A stretch of DNA of 64,000 nucleotides, taken from NCBI RefSeq assembly GCF_000743715.1, contig NZ_JQEY01000015.1:117-64116 (forward strand), written 5' to 3'. Position 1 is the stretch's first letter; each line of letters opens with the position of its first letter. Origin of the DNA: Palleronia rufa. Lineage in GTDB: Bacteria; Pseudomonadota; Alphaproteobacteria; Rhodobacterales; Rhodobacteraceae. The position numbers were made by a program, and so were the translations under genes. The notes beneath the pieces are model-generated. The model searched no databases, had not been told where the DNA came from, and was given only the letters and a program-made list of their open reading frames with translations. Shown piece after piece: positions 35,067-44,435 of the stretch.

Positions 35067-35246
35067 TCAGTCGTTGCCGGTCAGCAGGACCGCCAGCAGC
35101 GCGAACACCAGGATCGGAACGGCCGGGCCGTCCATCACCGACGTCGTCGGCTCATAGATGACCGTGGGCTGCGTCGTGGCGGGGGTGGCGGCAGCAGGCG
35201 CGGCGACAAGGCTCAGCGCTACGAAGGCAATGGCGGTTCGGGTCAA
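35067..35246 (-). CDS. Small exported/membrane protein, unknown
   Basis: 59 residues if started at TTG 35246, which has AGGAGA at good spacing; ATG alternatives further upstream lack one. Signal-like N-terminus (TAIAFVALSLVAAPAAA), Thr/Pro-rich middle, then a hydrophobic helix (AVPILVFALLAVLL) ending GND. Roseobacters often carry such small signal-plus-anchor proteins. Function unknown. Convergent with lon. Confidence 0.65.
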   Translation of the reverse strand: MTRTAIAFVALSLVAAPAAATPATTQPTVIYEPTTSVMDGPAVPILVFALLAVLLTGND

Positions 35247-35319
35247 TGGGTCAGGTCTCCTGGGGGACGGTTTCCCCATAGACGGACGCGGCGGGGCCTC
35301 TGTCAACGTCTCCCGCGCA

Positions 35320-36219
35320 TCACTCCAGCGCAGAGAGGAACGCGCGCATCACCGCGGCGCTGTTGCCGGCCGCCAGTCCCATGAAGGTGCCCATCTCGTT
35401 CTCGGCCGCGCCGCCGCCGGCCAGGTCGGACAGTGACCGAAAGGCGATGAAGGGCGTGTCGTTCGCATAGGCCACATGGGCGACCGCAGCGCTTTCCATG
35501 TCCAGCACCCGCGCGTCGAACGTGTCGAACGCCCAGTCGCGCAGGTCTGCGTTGTCGACGAAAGCCGCGCCGGACACGCCGTTGCCGCCGGTCACGATCC
35601 GTGGCGGTGTGCTCAGGCATTCGGCGCCCGCGACGCAATCGGGCAGGGTCACGTCATCCGCCACGCCGCGCGCGACCTCCAGCATCCGCGCATCCACCGG
35701 GAACCAGAAGCGCCGCTCCGGCTCCGCCGCGCCCGCGCGCTGAACCTCCTGGCTGCGGACGAACCGCATCCCCAGGTTCGGGAACTCCGACGACATCCAC
35801 GGCGGAATGGCGAAGCCGTCCGCGGTCTCTCGCGCCATGATGGCGTCCAGGTACTGGCCCCACCGCTCCGGCACCACCACGTCACCGATGCCCAAGGCCG
35901 GATCGACCCCGCCCGCGATGCCGGAGAACACGATGCCCTCAATCTCGAACCGGTCGAGCGCGATCTGCGTGTTCATCGCCGCGTTCACCATCGACACGCC
36001 GGAGAGCACCAGCACCACCTCCTTGCCCTCCAGCACACCGGTCACGAAGGGGCTGCCGTTGATGTCGTAGGTCTTGGCACGCTCCAGCCCGTCCTGAAGG
36101 ATCTCCCATTCGGGCGCGAACGCCGACATGACCGCAAGGCGCGGCGTCGGGTCGACAGGATCGGCAAGGGCCGGGACGGCGCAGAGAACGAGGACGGGAA
36201 GAACGGGCAGGTGGCGCAT
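35320..36219 (-). CDS. Periplasmic nucleosidase / purine phosphorylase-fold protein (MTA/SAH nucleosidase-like)
   Basis: 299 residues from ATG 36219 with AGGAG upstream. Signal peptide about 1-20 (LPVLPVLVLCAVPALA). PNP/UDP phosphorylase fold: LAVMSAFAPEWEIL, VLVLSGVSMVNAAMNTQIAL, IVFSGIAGGVDPALGIGDVVV, and the C-terminal LDMESAAVAHVAYAND plus FRSLSDLAGG with the catalytic Asp position. Cytoplasmic MTA/SAH nucleosidases are about 230 residues; an exported, longer version suggests scavenging of extracellular nucleosides (inference). Confidence 0.82.
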   Translation of the reverse strand: MRHLPVLPVLVLCAVPALADPVDPTPRLAVMSAFAPEWEILQDGLERAKTYDINGSPFVTGVLEGKEVVLVLSGVSMVNAAMNTQIALDRFEIEGIVFSGIAGGVDPALGIGDVVVPERWGQYLDAIMARETADGFAIPPWMSSEFPNLGMRFVRSQEVQRAGAAEPERRFWFPVDARMLEVARGVADDVTLPDCVAGAECLSTPPRIVTGGNGVSGAAFVDNADLRDWAFDTFDARVLDMESAAVAHVAYANDTPFIAFRSLSDLAGGGAAENEMGTFMGLAAGNSAAVMRAFLSALE

Positions 36220-36439
36220 CCGAAGAACTCCTGGCGGGGACACCTCACCCTAGTCGTGCGGACCGGGGCCGGCCACCGCATCGACCTGCCGGATTGGCGG
36301 CCTGCACGCATTTTGATCGCGAAACGCTCCGGTGATGACCTGTTGGGCGCAGGGTGTGACGACCCGATAACGACCGGCCGTTCGGGCGACGAGGAGGGCC
36401 TTGCAGACGCGGTCGAGGACGGCTAAACGCGCTGTCACC

Positions 36440-36514
36440 GGGCGATTAGCTCAGCGGTAGAGCACTTCGTTCACACCGAAGGGGTCACTGGTTCGATCCC
36501 AGTATCGCCCACCA
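36440..36514 (+). tRNA. tRNA-Val (CAC)
   Basis: 75 nt including CCA. Acceptor GGGCGAT pairs with ATCGCCC, D-arm TAGCTCAGCGGTAGAGC, anticodon stem CTTCG/CGAAG with loop TTCACAC (anticodon CAC), T-loop GGTTCGATCCC. Confidence 0.96.
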
Positions 36515-36591
36515 TCCTTCCGCGGAAAGCGCACGATGCCGTGCGTTTTTCCGTCGGGGGAACGGGCCCGGTCGCCAAAGCGAGGTGCGCG

Positions 36592-36903
36592 ATGTATCTG
36601 ACCATGAACCGCTTTCGGGTGATGATCGGGCAAGAGCGCGCGTTCGAGGATATCTGGTCCCGCCGCGACAGTCATCTCAAGCAGGTGCCGGGGTTCGTGG
36701 CCTTTCACCTTCTGCGCGGCGCGACCGGAGACGATCACACGCTCTATGCGAGCCACACGGTCTGGGAGACGAAGGCAGCTTTCGAAGGCTGGACCCGGAG
36801 CGATGCGTTCCGCAAGGCCCATGCCGGTGTCAGGCCGCAGACGGACCTCTACCTGGCTGCCCCTGAACTGGAAGTATTCGAAAGCGTCCAAGCCGTGACG
36901 TGA
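36592..36903 (+). CDS. Antibiotic-biosynthesis-monooxygenase (ABM) domain protein, IsdG/HmoB-like
   Basis: 103 residues from ATG 36592. Single ABM ferredoxin-like domain: MYLTMNRFRVMIGQERAFED, the KQVPGFVAFHLLRG core, LYASHTVWETKAAFEGW and a C-terminal FRKAHAG. The family includes heme-degrading and quinone-forming monooxygenases. The pattern N-x-F near the start and W in the VWET segment fits IsdG-like proteins, but no heme uptake genes are nearby. It lies 77 bp downstream of tRNA-Val. Confidence 0.8.
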   Translation: MYLTMNRFRVMIGQERAFEDIWSRRDSHLKQVPGFVAFHLLRGATGDDHTLYASHTVWETKAAFEGWTRSDAFRKAHAGVRPQTDLYLAAPELEVFESVQAVT

Positions 36904-36938
36904 CGGCCCCGTGATCCCGAACCCGTGGGCCCTCCGGC

Positions 36939-38426
36939 TCAGGAACTCATGCGCTCCTCGAAGCTCTTCTCGATGAAGCCCGGCAGATGGTCGCCCATGC
37001 CGATCACCTGATCGTTCTGACCGCGCCCGCGGGATCCGCCGCCGCGTCCACCGGACGGCGGGCGCCGGTCGTGCTGTTCGGGGGCCGGCCGCGCCTCCGG
37101 TTCGGGGGGTGTCGGCGCGGGGTCCGCGGATTCCGCCGGTCCGGGCGCCGCCACCGTGGTGTCGGCAGGGGTACTGCGGCTGCGGCTGCGGCTCGACCGC
37201 GAGCGGTTGCGAGCCGGTTTCGCCTCCGCCTCTGCGGGGTCCGCGATCTCTGGCGCGTCGGTCGAGGCCGGGGCGGATCCTGTCGGGTCGGCCAGGCGGG
37301 CGATCTGCTTTTCCAAAAGCCGCTCCACATCGTCGAGATTGCGCTCGTCGGAGGTCTGGCAGATGGTGATGGCCTTGCCCGCGCGGCCCGCCCGTCCGGT
37401 CCGGCCGATCCTGTGGATGTAATCCTCTGCGTGGGACGGCACGTCGAAGTTGAAGACATGGCTCACCGACGGCACGTCGAGCCCCCGCGCCGCCACGTCG
37501 GAGGCCACCAGGATCCGCAACTCGCCGGCGCGGAACCCGTCGAGCGTCCGGGTCCGCTGGGACTGGTCCAGGTCGCCGTGGATCGGGGCGGCGTCGTAAC
37601 CGTATTTCTTCAGGCTCTTGGCGACGATATCCACATCCGTCTTGCGGTTGCAGAACACGATGGCATTTGTCAGCCCATCCCCCTCCGCGTCGATCAGTGC
37701 GCGCAGCGCATTGCGTTTCTCGGACGCCTGGCGGTCGCGGCGCGAGGCGCGGAACATCAGAACGCCCTGGTCGATGGTCTCGGATGCGGTCGCCTGGCGC
37801 GCGACCTCGACCCGGTGGGGGTTCGACAGGAAGGTATTGGTGATCCGCTCGATCTCCGGCGCCATGGTGGCCGAGAAGAACAGCGTCTGCCGGGTGAAGG
37901 GCACCAGGCTGAAGATCCGCTCGATATCGGGGATGAACCCCATGTCGAGCATCCTGTCGGCCTCATCCACGACCATGATCTTTACATCGGTGAGCAGCAG
38001 CTTGCCGCGTTCGAAATGGTCGAGAAGGCGGCCCGGCGTGGCGATCAGCACGTCCACGCCCTTGTCAATCAGCTGGTCCTGCTCCTTGAACGACACGCCG
38101 CCGATCAGCAGCGCCTTGGTCAGCTTCACGTGCTTGGCGTAGGTGTCGAAGTTCTCCGCCACCTGGGCGGCGAGTTCGCGGGTCGGCGCCAGCACCAGGC
38201 TGCGCGGCATCCGCGCCTTGGCGCGTCCGCGGGCCAGCTGGGTGATCATCGGCAAGGTGAACGACGCCGTCTTGCCGGTGCCGGTCTGGGCGATCCCCAG
38301 CACGTCGCGCCCTTCGAGCGCGGCGGGGATGGCTTGTGCCTGGATGGGGGTGGGCGTTTCGTAGCCCGCCTCGTCGATAGCTTTCTGAACCTTGGGGCCC
38401 AGCTTGAGGTCGCTGAATTTCGTCAT
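36939..38426 (-). CDS. rhlE: DEAD-box RNA helicase, RhlE type
   Basis: 495 residues. All helicase motifs are present: Q motif TPTPIQAQAIP, I AQTGTGKTA, Ia PTRELAAQ, II VVDEADRMLD, III FFSATM, IV IVFCNRKTD, V VASDVAARGLD, VI HRIGRTGRAG. RhlE-type spacing. A C-terminal tail (about 385-495) is rich in Arg/Ser/Pro with RSRSSRSRSRS and ends with RGGGSRGRG, likely RNA-binding. Acts in rRNA maturation and RNA turnover. Confidence 0.93.
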   Translation of the reverse strand: MTKFSDLKLGPKVQKAIDEAGYETPTPIQAQAIPAALEGRDVLGIAQTGTGKTASFTLPMITQLARGRAKARMPRSLVLAPTRELAAQVAENFDTYAKHVKLTKALLIGGVSFKEQDQLIDKGVDVLIATPGRLLDHFERGKLLLTDVKIMVVDEADRMLDMGFIPDIERIFSLVPFTRQTLFFSATMAPEIERITNTFLSNPHRVEVARQATASETIDQGVLMFRASRRDRQASEKRNALRALIDAEGDGLTNAIVFCNRKTDVDIVAKSLKKYGYDAAPIHGDLDQSQRTRTLDGFRAGELRILVASDVAARGLDVPSVSHVFNFDVPSHAEDYIHRIGRTGRAGRAGKAITICQTSDERNLDDVERLLEKQIARLADPTGSAPASTDAPEIADPAEAEAKPARNRSRSSRSRSRSTPADTTVAAPGPAESADPAPTPPEPEARPAPEQHDRRPPSGGRGGGSRGRGQNDQVIGMGDHLPGFIEKSFEERMSS

Positions 38427-38560
38427 GTACGTCCGAAGATTGGGCCGACGCCGCCGGCCAGGGGTTGGGACGTACCCGTTCGACGCCCCGCCTCGGGCGC
38501 ACGCGCATCGCCGCCCGCGTCCCCTCTAGCGACAGGAGGGCCCATCGTCAATCTTCGCCG

Positions 38561-38989
38561 TCAGGACAGCCGCGCGGTCACGTCGAGCGAAATCCGCAGG
38601 GCGCGCGACATCGGGCAGTCCGCCGCCGCCTCCGTCACGATTTCCTGAAACATGTCGTCGGTCAGATGCGCGACTCGACAGTCCAGGTTCATGCGGGTGC
38701 CGGAAATCTCGACGCGGCTTTCGCCGATGCGGTCGAGCTGAACCGAGGATGAGATCGCCAGTTCCTCCAGCGGCGTGCCGTTCTGGGCCAGCAACAGAGC
38801 CAGATGCGTGGCGAAGCAGGACGCATGGGCCGCGGCAAGAAGTTCTTCGGGGTTGGTTCCGGGTTCGTCGAGAAACCGGCTGCCGAAGCCGAAAGGCTTC
38901 TCGCTCAGCGCCTCCGATTCCGTCGTGATCTGCCCGCCGCCGTCGGTCAGGTCGCCGACCCACTCGATATTCGCCAAACGTGTCTTCAT
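38561..38989 (-). CDS. OsmC-family peroxiredoxin-like protein
   Basis: 142 residues. OsmC/Ohr fold: VEWVGDLTDGGGQITTES, the first redox Cys in LLAAAHASCFATHLALLL and the second in AAADCPMSRAL. The OsmC subgroup (peroxide detoxification) fits better than Ohr by the NPEELLAAAHASC pattern. Cytoplasmic. Separate from prfC by 81 bp, same strand. Confidence 0.9.
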   Translation of the reverse strand: MKTRLANIEWVGDLTDGGGQITTESEALSEKPFGFGSRFLDEPGTNPEELLAAAHASCFATHLALLLAQNGTPLEELAISSSVQLDRIGESRVEISGTRMNLDCRVAHLTDDMFQEIVTEAAADCPMSRALRISLDVTARLS

Positions 38990-39070
38990 GTTGTCCGTCG
39001 CCCGTCATGCCCTGTCGTTGCATTTCGACGGATGTATCGCAGAGGCAGGTTAAGGCTCGGCTAATGCGGT

Positions 39071-40687
39071 TCAGACCATCATCTCCTTGGTCGCGGAGAG
39101 GGTCAGGTCGGGGTGATCGCGCTCGACCCTGTCGATGTCCCATTGCAGGCGGGTCAGGAACACCAGGTCGCCGTCGTTGTCCGTCGCCATGTGGCCCTTG
39201 TTGGCCTGCGCGAAGGATTCCACCTTGTCCCGGGGGCCGCTCACCCACCGGGCGGAGGTGAATTGCGACGCCTCGAAGCGGACCGGCAGACCGTATTCCA
39301 GCTCGATCCGGCTGGCCAGCACCTCGAATTGCAGCGCGCCGACCACGCCGACGATGAAACCGGCGCCCAGCATCGGGCGGAACACCTTGGCCGCGCCTTC
39401 CTCGGCGAATTGCATCAGCGCCTTGTCGAGATGCTTGGCCTTCATGGGATCGCCCGCGCGGCAATTCTGTAAAAGCTCCGGCGCGAAGGACGGAATGCCC
39501 TGGACACGCAGCGACTCGCCCTCGGTCAGGGTGTCGCCGATGCGCAGCTGACCGTGGTTGGGGATGCCCATGATGTCGCCGGCCCAGGCTTCCTCGGCCA
39601 GTTCGCGGTCCGATGCCAGAAACAGCACCGGGTTCGACACCGCCATCGGCTTTTTCGTGCGCACATGGATCAGCTTCATGCCGCGTCTGAAATGCCCCGA
39701 GGCAAGGCGGACAAAGGCCACGCGGTCGCGGTGCTTTGGATCCATGTTCGCCTGAACCTTGAAGACGAACCCCGCGACGGCCTCCTCATCGGGTGAGATC
39801 TGGCGCGGTTGCGCCTTTTGCGGCTGGGGCTGGGGGCCGAAGCGGCCGATTCCGTCCATCAACTCCTTCACGCCGAAGGAGTTGATGGCCGAGCCGAACC
39901 AGATCGGCGACAGTGTTCCGTCGAGCAGCGCCTGCTGGTCCAGCGCCGGCATCAGCGCGCGCGCCATCTCGACCTCTTCGCGCAGCTTGGCAAGGAGGGC
40001 GGACGGGACGTGCTCTGCCATTTTCGGGTCGTCCAGACCGTTGAGCCGCACGCTCTGGGCCACCTTGTTGCGGTCGGCGCGGTCCATGAGGTCCAGCCGG
40101 TCGTTCAGCATGTCGTAGCAGCCCAGGAAATCGCGTCCGGTCCCGATCGGCCAGGAGGCGGGCGTCACGTCGATGGCCAGGTTCTCCTGGATTTCGTCGA
40201 TGATGTCGAAGGTGTCGCGGCTTTCGCGGTCCATCTTGTTGCAGAACGTCAGGATCGGCAGATCGCGCAACCGGCAGACTTCGAAGAGTTTCTGGGTCTG
40301 GCTTTCCACGCCCTTGGCGCCGTCGATCACCATCACCGCGGCGTCCACGGCGGTCAGCGTGCGATAGGTGTCCTCGGAAAAGTCGGAGTGGCCGGGCGTA
40401 TCCACCAGATTGAAGCGGAACGCGCCGAAATCGAATGACATCGCCGAGGCCGAGACCGAAATCCCGCGGTCCTTTTCCATCTGCATGAAGTCGGACCGGG
40501 TGCGCCGTGCCTCACCCTTGGCGCGGACCTGTCCGGCCATCTGGATCGCGCCGCCGTAAAGCAGGAACTTCTCCGTCAGGGTCGTTTTCCCGGCATCGGG
40601 ATGGGAGATGATCGCGAACGTCCGCCGCCGCGCGATTTCGGGCGGCAACGGGGCGGCGTTGTGGGTTCTGTCCAGCATGGGGCGCAT
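39071..40687 (-). CDS. prfC: Peptide chain release factor 3
   Basis: 538 residues. Translational GTPase: G1 ISHPDAGKTTL, G3 DTPGHSDFSEDTYRTL, G4 FCNKMDRES, with domain II and III blocks FVFKVQANMDPKHRDRVAFVR and GVVGALQFEVLASRIELEYG diagnostic of RF3 rather than EF-G. RF3 recycles RF1/RF2 from the ribosome. ATG 40687 is used; ATG 40678 (MLDRTHNA) is an equally plausible start. Confidence 0.95.
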   Translation of the reverse strand: MRPMLDRTHNAAPLPPEIARRRTFAIISHPDAGKTTLTEKFLLYGGAIQMAGQVRAKGEARRTRSDFMQMEKDRGISVSASAMSFDFGAFRFNLVDTPGHSDFSEDTYRTLTAVDAAVMVIDGAKGVESQTQKLFEVCRLRDLPILTFCNKMDRESRDTFDIIDEIQENLAIDVTPASWPIGTGRDFLGCYDMLNDRLDLMDRADRNKVAQSVRLNGLDDPKMAEHVPSALLAKLREEVEMARALMPALDQQALLDGTLSPIWFGSAINSFGVKELMDGIGRFGPQPQPQKAQPRQISPDEEAVAGFVFKVQANMDPKHRDRVAFVRLASGHFRRGMKLIHVRTKKPMAVSNPVLFLASDRELAEEAWAGDIMGIPNHGQLRIGDTLTEGESLRVQGIPSFAPELLQNCRAGDPMKAKHLDKALMQFAEEGAAKVFRPMLGAGFIVGVVGALQFEVLASRIELEYGLPVRFEASQFTSARWVSGPRDKVESFAQANKGHMATDNDGDLVFLTRLQWDIDRVERDHPDLTLSATKEMMV

Positions 40688-40787
40688 ATAGCCCCGCCGG
40701 TGGGGCGGCGGAAGGGGGCGCGAGGTCGGGCTTGGTCGGCGCGTCCGATCGGCGCCTTATCTTGCGACAAAGCCGGAGGAGAGCGCG

Positions 40788-41153
40788 ATGACGTTGAATG
40801 AGATTGCCAAGGATCTGGTCGATGGCTGCCGCGACGGACAGGCGGCGCGGAACCTGGACCGCCTCTAAGGCCCTGACGCGATATCGGTTGAAGCGGTGTC
40901 GCCCGACGGACGGGACCGTATCACGCGCGGGCGGGACGGCATCCGGCAAAAGCACGTCTGGTGGGACGAGAACGCGACCGTCCATGCCTCTGCCGTCGAA
41001 GGGCCGTTCATCGGCGGCGACGACAGCTTCGCCGTGGTGTTCGAGGTGGACGCGACGCTGTTCGGAGAGCGCGCGAAAACGCGGGAGGTCGGACTTTATA
41101 CCGTGAGGGGCGGCCTGATCGTGCGCGAAGCGTTCTTTCATGCCGCGCCCTGA
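40788..41153 (+). pseudogene. NTF2/SnoaL-like protein gene interrupted by an in-frame TAA
   Basis: ATG 40788 (GGAGGA upstream) opens MTLNEIAKDLVDGCRDGQAA, and the frame continues past TAA 40866-40868 with GPDAISVEAV, then GIRQKHVWWDEN, TVHASAVEGPFIGGDDSFAV and VGLYTVRGGLIVREAFF to the stop at 41153. Restoring one codon (LDRL-Y-GPDA, Tyr expected) gives a normal 121-residue nuclear-transport-factor-2-like protein. There is no frameshift, only the nonsense codon at position 27. An internal GTG at 40896 could start an 85-residue remnant. A sequencing error is possible. Confidence 0.8.
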
Positions 41154-41162
41154 CCGATGGCC

Positions 41163-42170
41163 TCAGAGGACGGCGGCCCGGTCGCCCGGGCCGGCTGACG
41201 CGGAATGGATGCGGTCCGCTTCCGCGTCGGCCACGTCGGGACGGTGGCCGTGGCCGGGACCGAACCGGCGGAAGATCCCGTCGGGAAAGGCGAAACGCGT
41301 TGCCTGGTCGAGAAGCAGCGTCTCGACCGGGATCCCTTCGGCATAGACGACCACATGGCGCTCGAAAAGCATCTGGAAGTAGTCCACGAATCCGCCGCCG
41401 GTCTGCACCACGGACCGCCCGTCCAGCAGGTCGCGGGCGCGCGACAGCGCTCCTCCGGTCCCTGCGTCCGAACGATCATCGTCCGCAACATGGACGCGAT
41501 GGTTCGGGCTTACCAGCAGGTCGCCGAGGTTGCCGAGCGCGCCCGCACGGATGCGGACCGGGGCGAAGTCGCCCACGGCGCGGACGGTTCGGTGCCCGAT
41601 CCACCGGATCGGCTGTACTCCGTGGTCTCGGGTGAGCACCCTGTCGCCCTCCCGCAGGTCCTCGACCGCCACCTGCGCCCCGCAGGCCATGGCGATCCGC
41701 GCCCTGCGGGTGAAGGACACGCAGCAGAACTCCGCGAACCGGGACCATCCGCGGGCAGTGTCGATCTCTACAATGGCGTAATCCGTGCGTGGTGAAATCT
41801 CCGCCAGCGCAAACAGGTGGATCCGGGATATGTCCTGGGTGATGCGGTCGAGTTCGACCAGGATCAGGGCTTCCAGCGTGGTGCCGTCCGGCGACATCAG
41901 CGTAACGCAGCAGTCGATATGGAGCACCGCGCCGGATTGCCCAGTGGGGCATTTGCGGGCGACGCGGAAGCCGGGCGCGTCGGGCCGGATCGTCACGTTC
42001 AGCGGCACACGCACCGCGTTCGGCGACAGATGGTAAACGTCCCCCTCGACCAGTTCGCCGGCGATGGAGATCGGGTCGCCCATATGGGCGCCGTCGACCA
42101 CCGCGAAGGCAGCGGCCGGATAAACGGCGAGCGACTGGAGCGCGCCGAACTCGAAACCTGCGATGCTCAT
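41163..42170 (-). CDS. Hint-domain (hedgehog/intein-like) protein
   Basis: 335 residues. N-terminal domain (about 1-145) of unknown type with Cys-rich spots, then a Hint_2 domain: RIAMACGAQVAVEDLREGDRV-type opening, LTRDHGVQPIRWIGHRTV, VSPNHRVHVAD and a long C-terminal part. Roseobacters encode many such proteins, usually as secreted repeat proteins. In the usual CFTPGTRIA motif the Cys nucleophile is replaced here: the aligned residues are SFTRRARIA, so Ser sits at the nucleophile position. No signal peptide is visible. Confidence 0.8.
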   Translation of the reverse strand: MSIAGFEFGALQSLAVYPAAAFAVVDGAHMGDPISIAGELVEGDVYHLSPNAVRVPLNVTIRPDAPGFRVARKCPTGQSGAVLHIDCCVTLMSPDGTTLEALILVELDRITQDISRIHLFALAEISPRTDYAIVEIDTARGWSRFAEFCCVSFTRRARIAMACGAQVAVEDLREGDRVLTRDHGVQPIRWIGHRTVRAVGDFAPVRIRAGALGNLGDLLVSPNHRVHVADDDRSDAGTGGALSRARDLLDGRSVVQTGGGFVDYFQMLFERHVVVYAEGIPVETLLLDQATRFAFPDGIFRRFGPGHGHRPDVADAEADRIHSASAGPGDRAAVL

Positions 42171-42260
42171 CGACCCTGACCCCTGTCCCCCAACCCGGCC
42201 TGGCAGACCCGGTTTCCGTGCGATGCGTCCCGAAGTTATGCGCAGGGCACACGTTTAGCG

Positions 42261-42285
42261 GGAACTTCTATCACCAACTATCGTT
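42261..42285 (+). promoter_or_regulatory. Perfect EcfG-type (general stress sigma) promoter match
   Basis: GGAAC (42261-42265), 16-bp spacer, CGTT (42282-42285), the consensus for alphaproteobacterial EcfG promoters (GGAAC-N16/17-CGTT). It lies in an intergenic region and points at the SDR gene starting at 42432, with a leader of about 140 nt. Confidence 0.6.
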
Positions 42286-42431
42286 TGAATCAATTAAGGG
42301 CAAATTCTCCAGTTTGCGCTCTCTCCCCAAAAAACGCCTGTCGATCCGCGGCGCGGACACTGATGGCAACTGGCCCTTGGCCGTGCGCGGTCTATGCTCT
42401 GGGACAGTGGCGAAACAGAGGCGGAACCGGT

Positions 42432-43211
42432 ATGGATCTGGGTATAAGCGGGAAAAAGGCGCTGATAACGGCCTCTTCCAAGGGGCTGGGACTGGGGTGC
42501 GCCAGGGCGCTCGCGGCGGCGGGCGTGGATGTGGTGATGAATGCCCGGGGCGCCGACGCCCTGGCGGAGGCGGCAGATGCGATCCGCGCGGAGTTCGGCG
42601 TTTCCGTCACCGAAGTCGTGGCCGACGTCACGACCGCAGAGGGATGCGCGCGGGTGCTGGACGCGGCCGGCGCCACGGATATCCTGGTCACCAACGCCGG
42701 CGGGCCGCCACCGGGCATGTGGACCGACTGGAGCAGGGACGACTTCATCGCCGCACTCGACGCCAATATGCTTACCCCCGTGGCGCTCATGAAGGCCTGC
42801 CTTCCCGAGATGATGGCCCGGGGCTGGGGACGGGTGGTCAACATCACGTCGCAATCGGTGAAGTCTCCTATCGCCGTGCTGGGCTTGTCGAACGCCGCGC
42901 GCGCCGGGCTCACGGGATATGTCGCCGGAACCGCGCGCCAGGTGGCCGGGAAGGGCGTGACCATCAACAATCTGCTGCCAGGGATCCACGACACCGACCG
43001 GGCCACGTCGCTGGATCGGGGCGTGGCAGAGCAGAAGGACATCTCCCTAGAGGAGGCGCGGAGCGAACGCGAAGCGACCATTCCCGCGCGCCGCTACGGC
43101 ACGGCGGATGAGTTCGGCGCGGCCTGCGCGTTCCTGTGCTCGGACCGCGCCGGGTTCATCGTGGGACAGAACATCCTGCTGGATGGCGGCGCGGTGAATC
43201 TGACGATCTGA
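42432..43211 (+). CDS. SDR-family oxidoreductase (FabG-like, atypical active site)
   Basis: 259 residues from ATG 42432. Rossmann start KKALITASSKGLGLGCARAL (TGxxxGxG replaced by ASSKGLGLG), NAGGPPPGMW for the NNAG motif, and VVNITSQSVKSPI for the Ser strand. The Tyr-x3-Lys pair is absent: the aligned segment is LGLSNAARAGLTGY. This matches a recognised FabG-like subgroup with SNxxR, so activity may differ from classical reductases. An EcfG-like promoter lies upstream. An in-frame extension upstream is possible but lacks a better ribosome site. Confidence 0.8.
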   Translation: MDLGISGKKALITASSKGLGLGCARALAAAGVDVVMNARGADALAEAADAIRAEFGVSVTEVVADVTTAEGCARVLDAAGATDILVTNAGGPPPGMWTDWSRDDFIAALDANMLTPVALMKACLPEMMARGWGRVVNITSQSVKSPIAVLGLSNAARAGLTGYVAGTARQVAGKGVTINNLLPGIHDTDRATSLDRGVAEQKDISLEEARSEREATIPARRYGTADEFGAACAFLCSDRAGFIVGQNILLDGGAVNLTI

Positions 43212-43364
43212 GCTTGCGGCTCCCCGCCGCCAAAAGCCGTGCCGTTCCGGCGGCAGCGTCGGCAGCGTCGGCGGCGCAATGGCGGGCGGGGCCGCCTTGA
43301 ACGCGATGCGGCGCGCTGTTAGCTGCGGACCTGAGTGTTCCTGTCGGGAAAGCGGATCGCACGC

Positions 43365-44431
<1,067 letters not shown>

Positions 44432-44435
<4 letters not shown>

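Noticed and set aside
36451-36891. Minus-strand open frame with GGRYWDRTSDPFGVNEVLYR
   Set aside because: It is the antisense reading of tRNA-Val and of the ABM gene.
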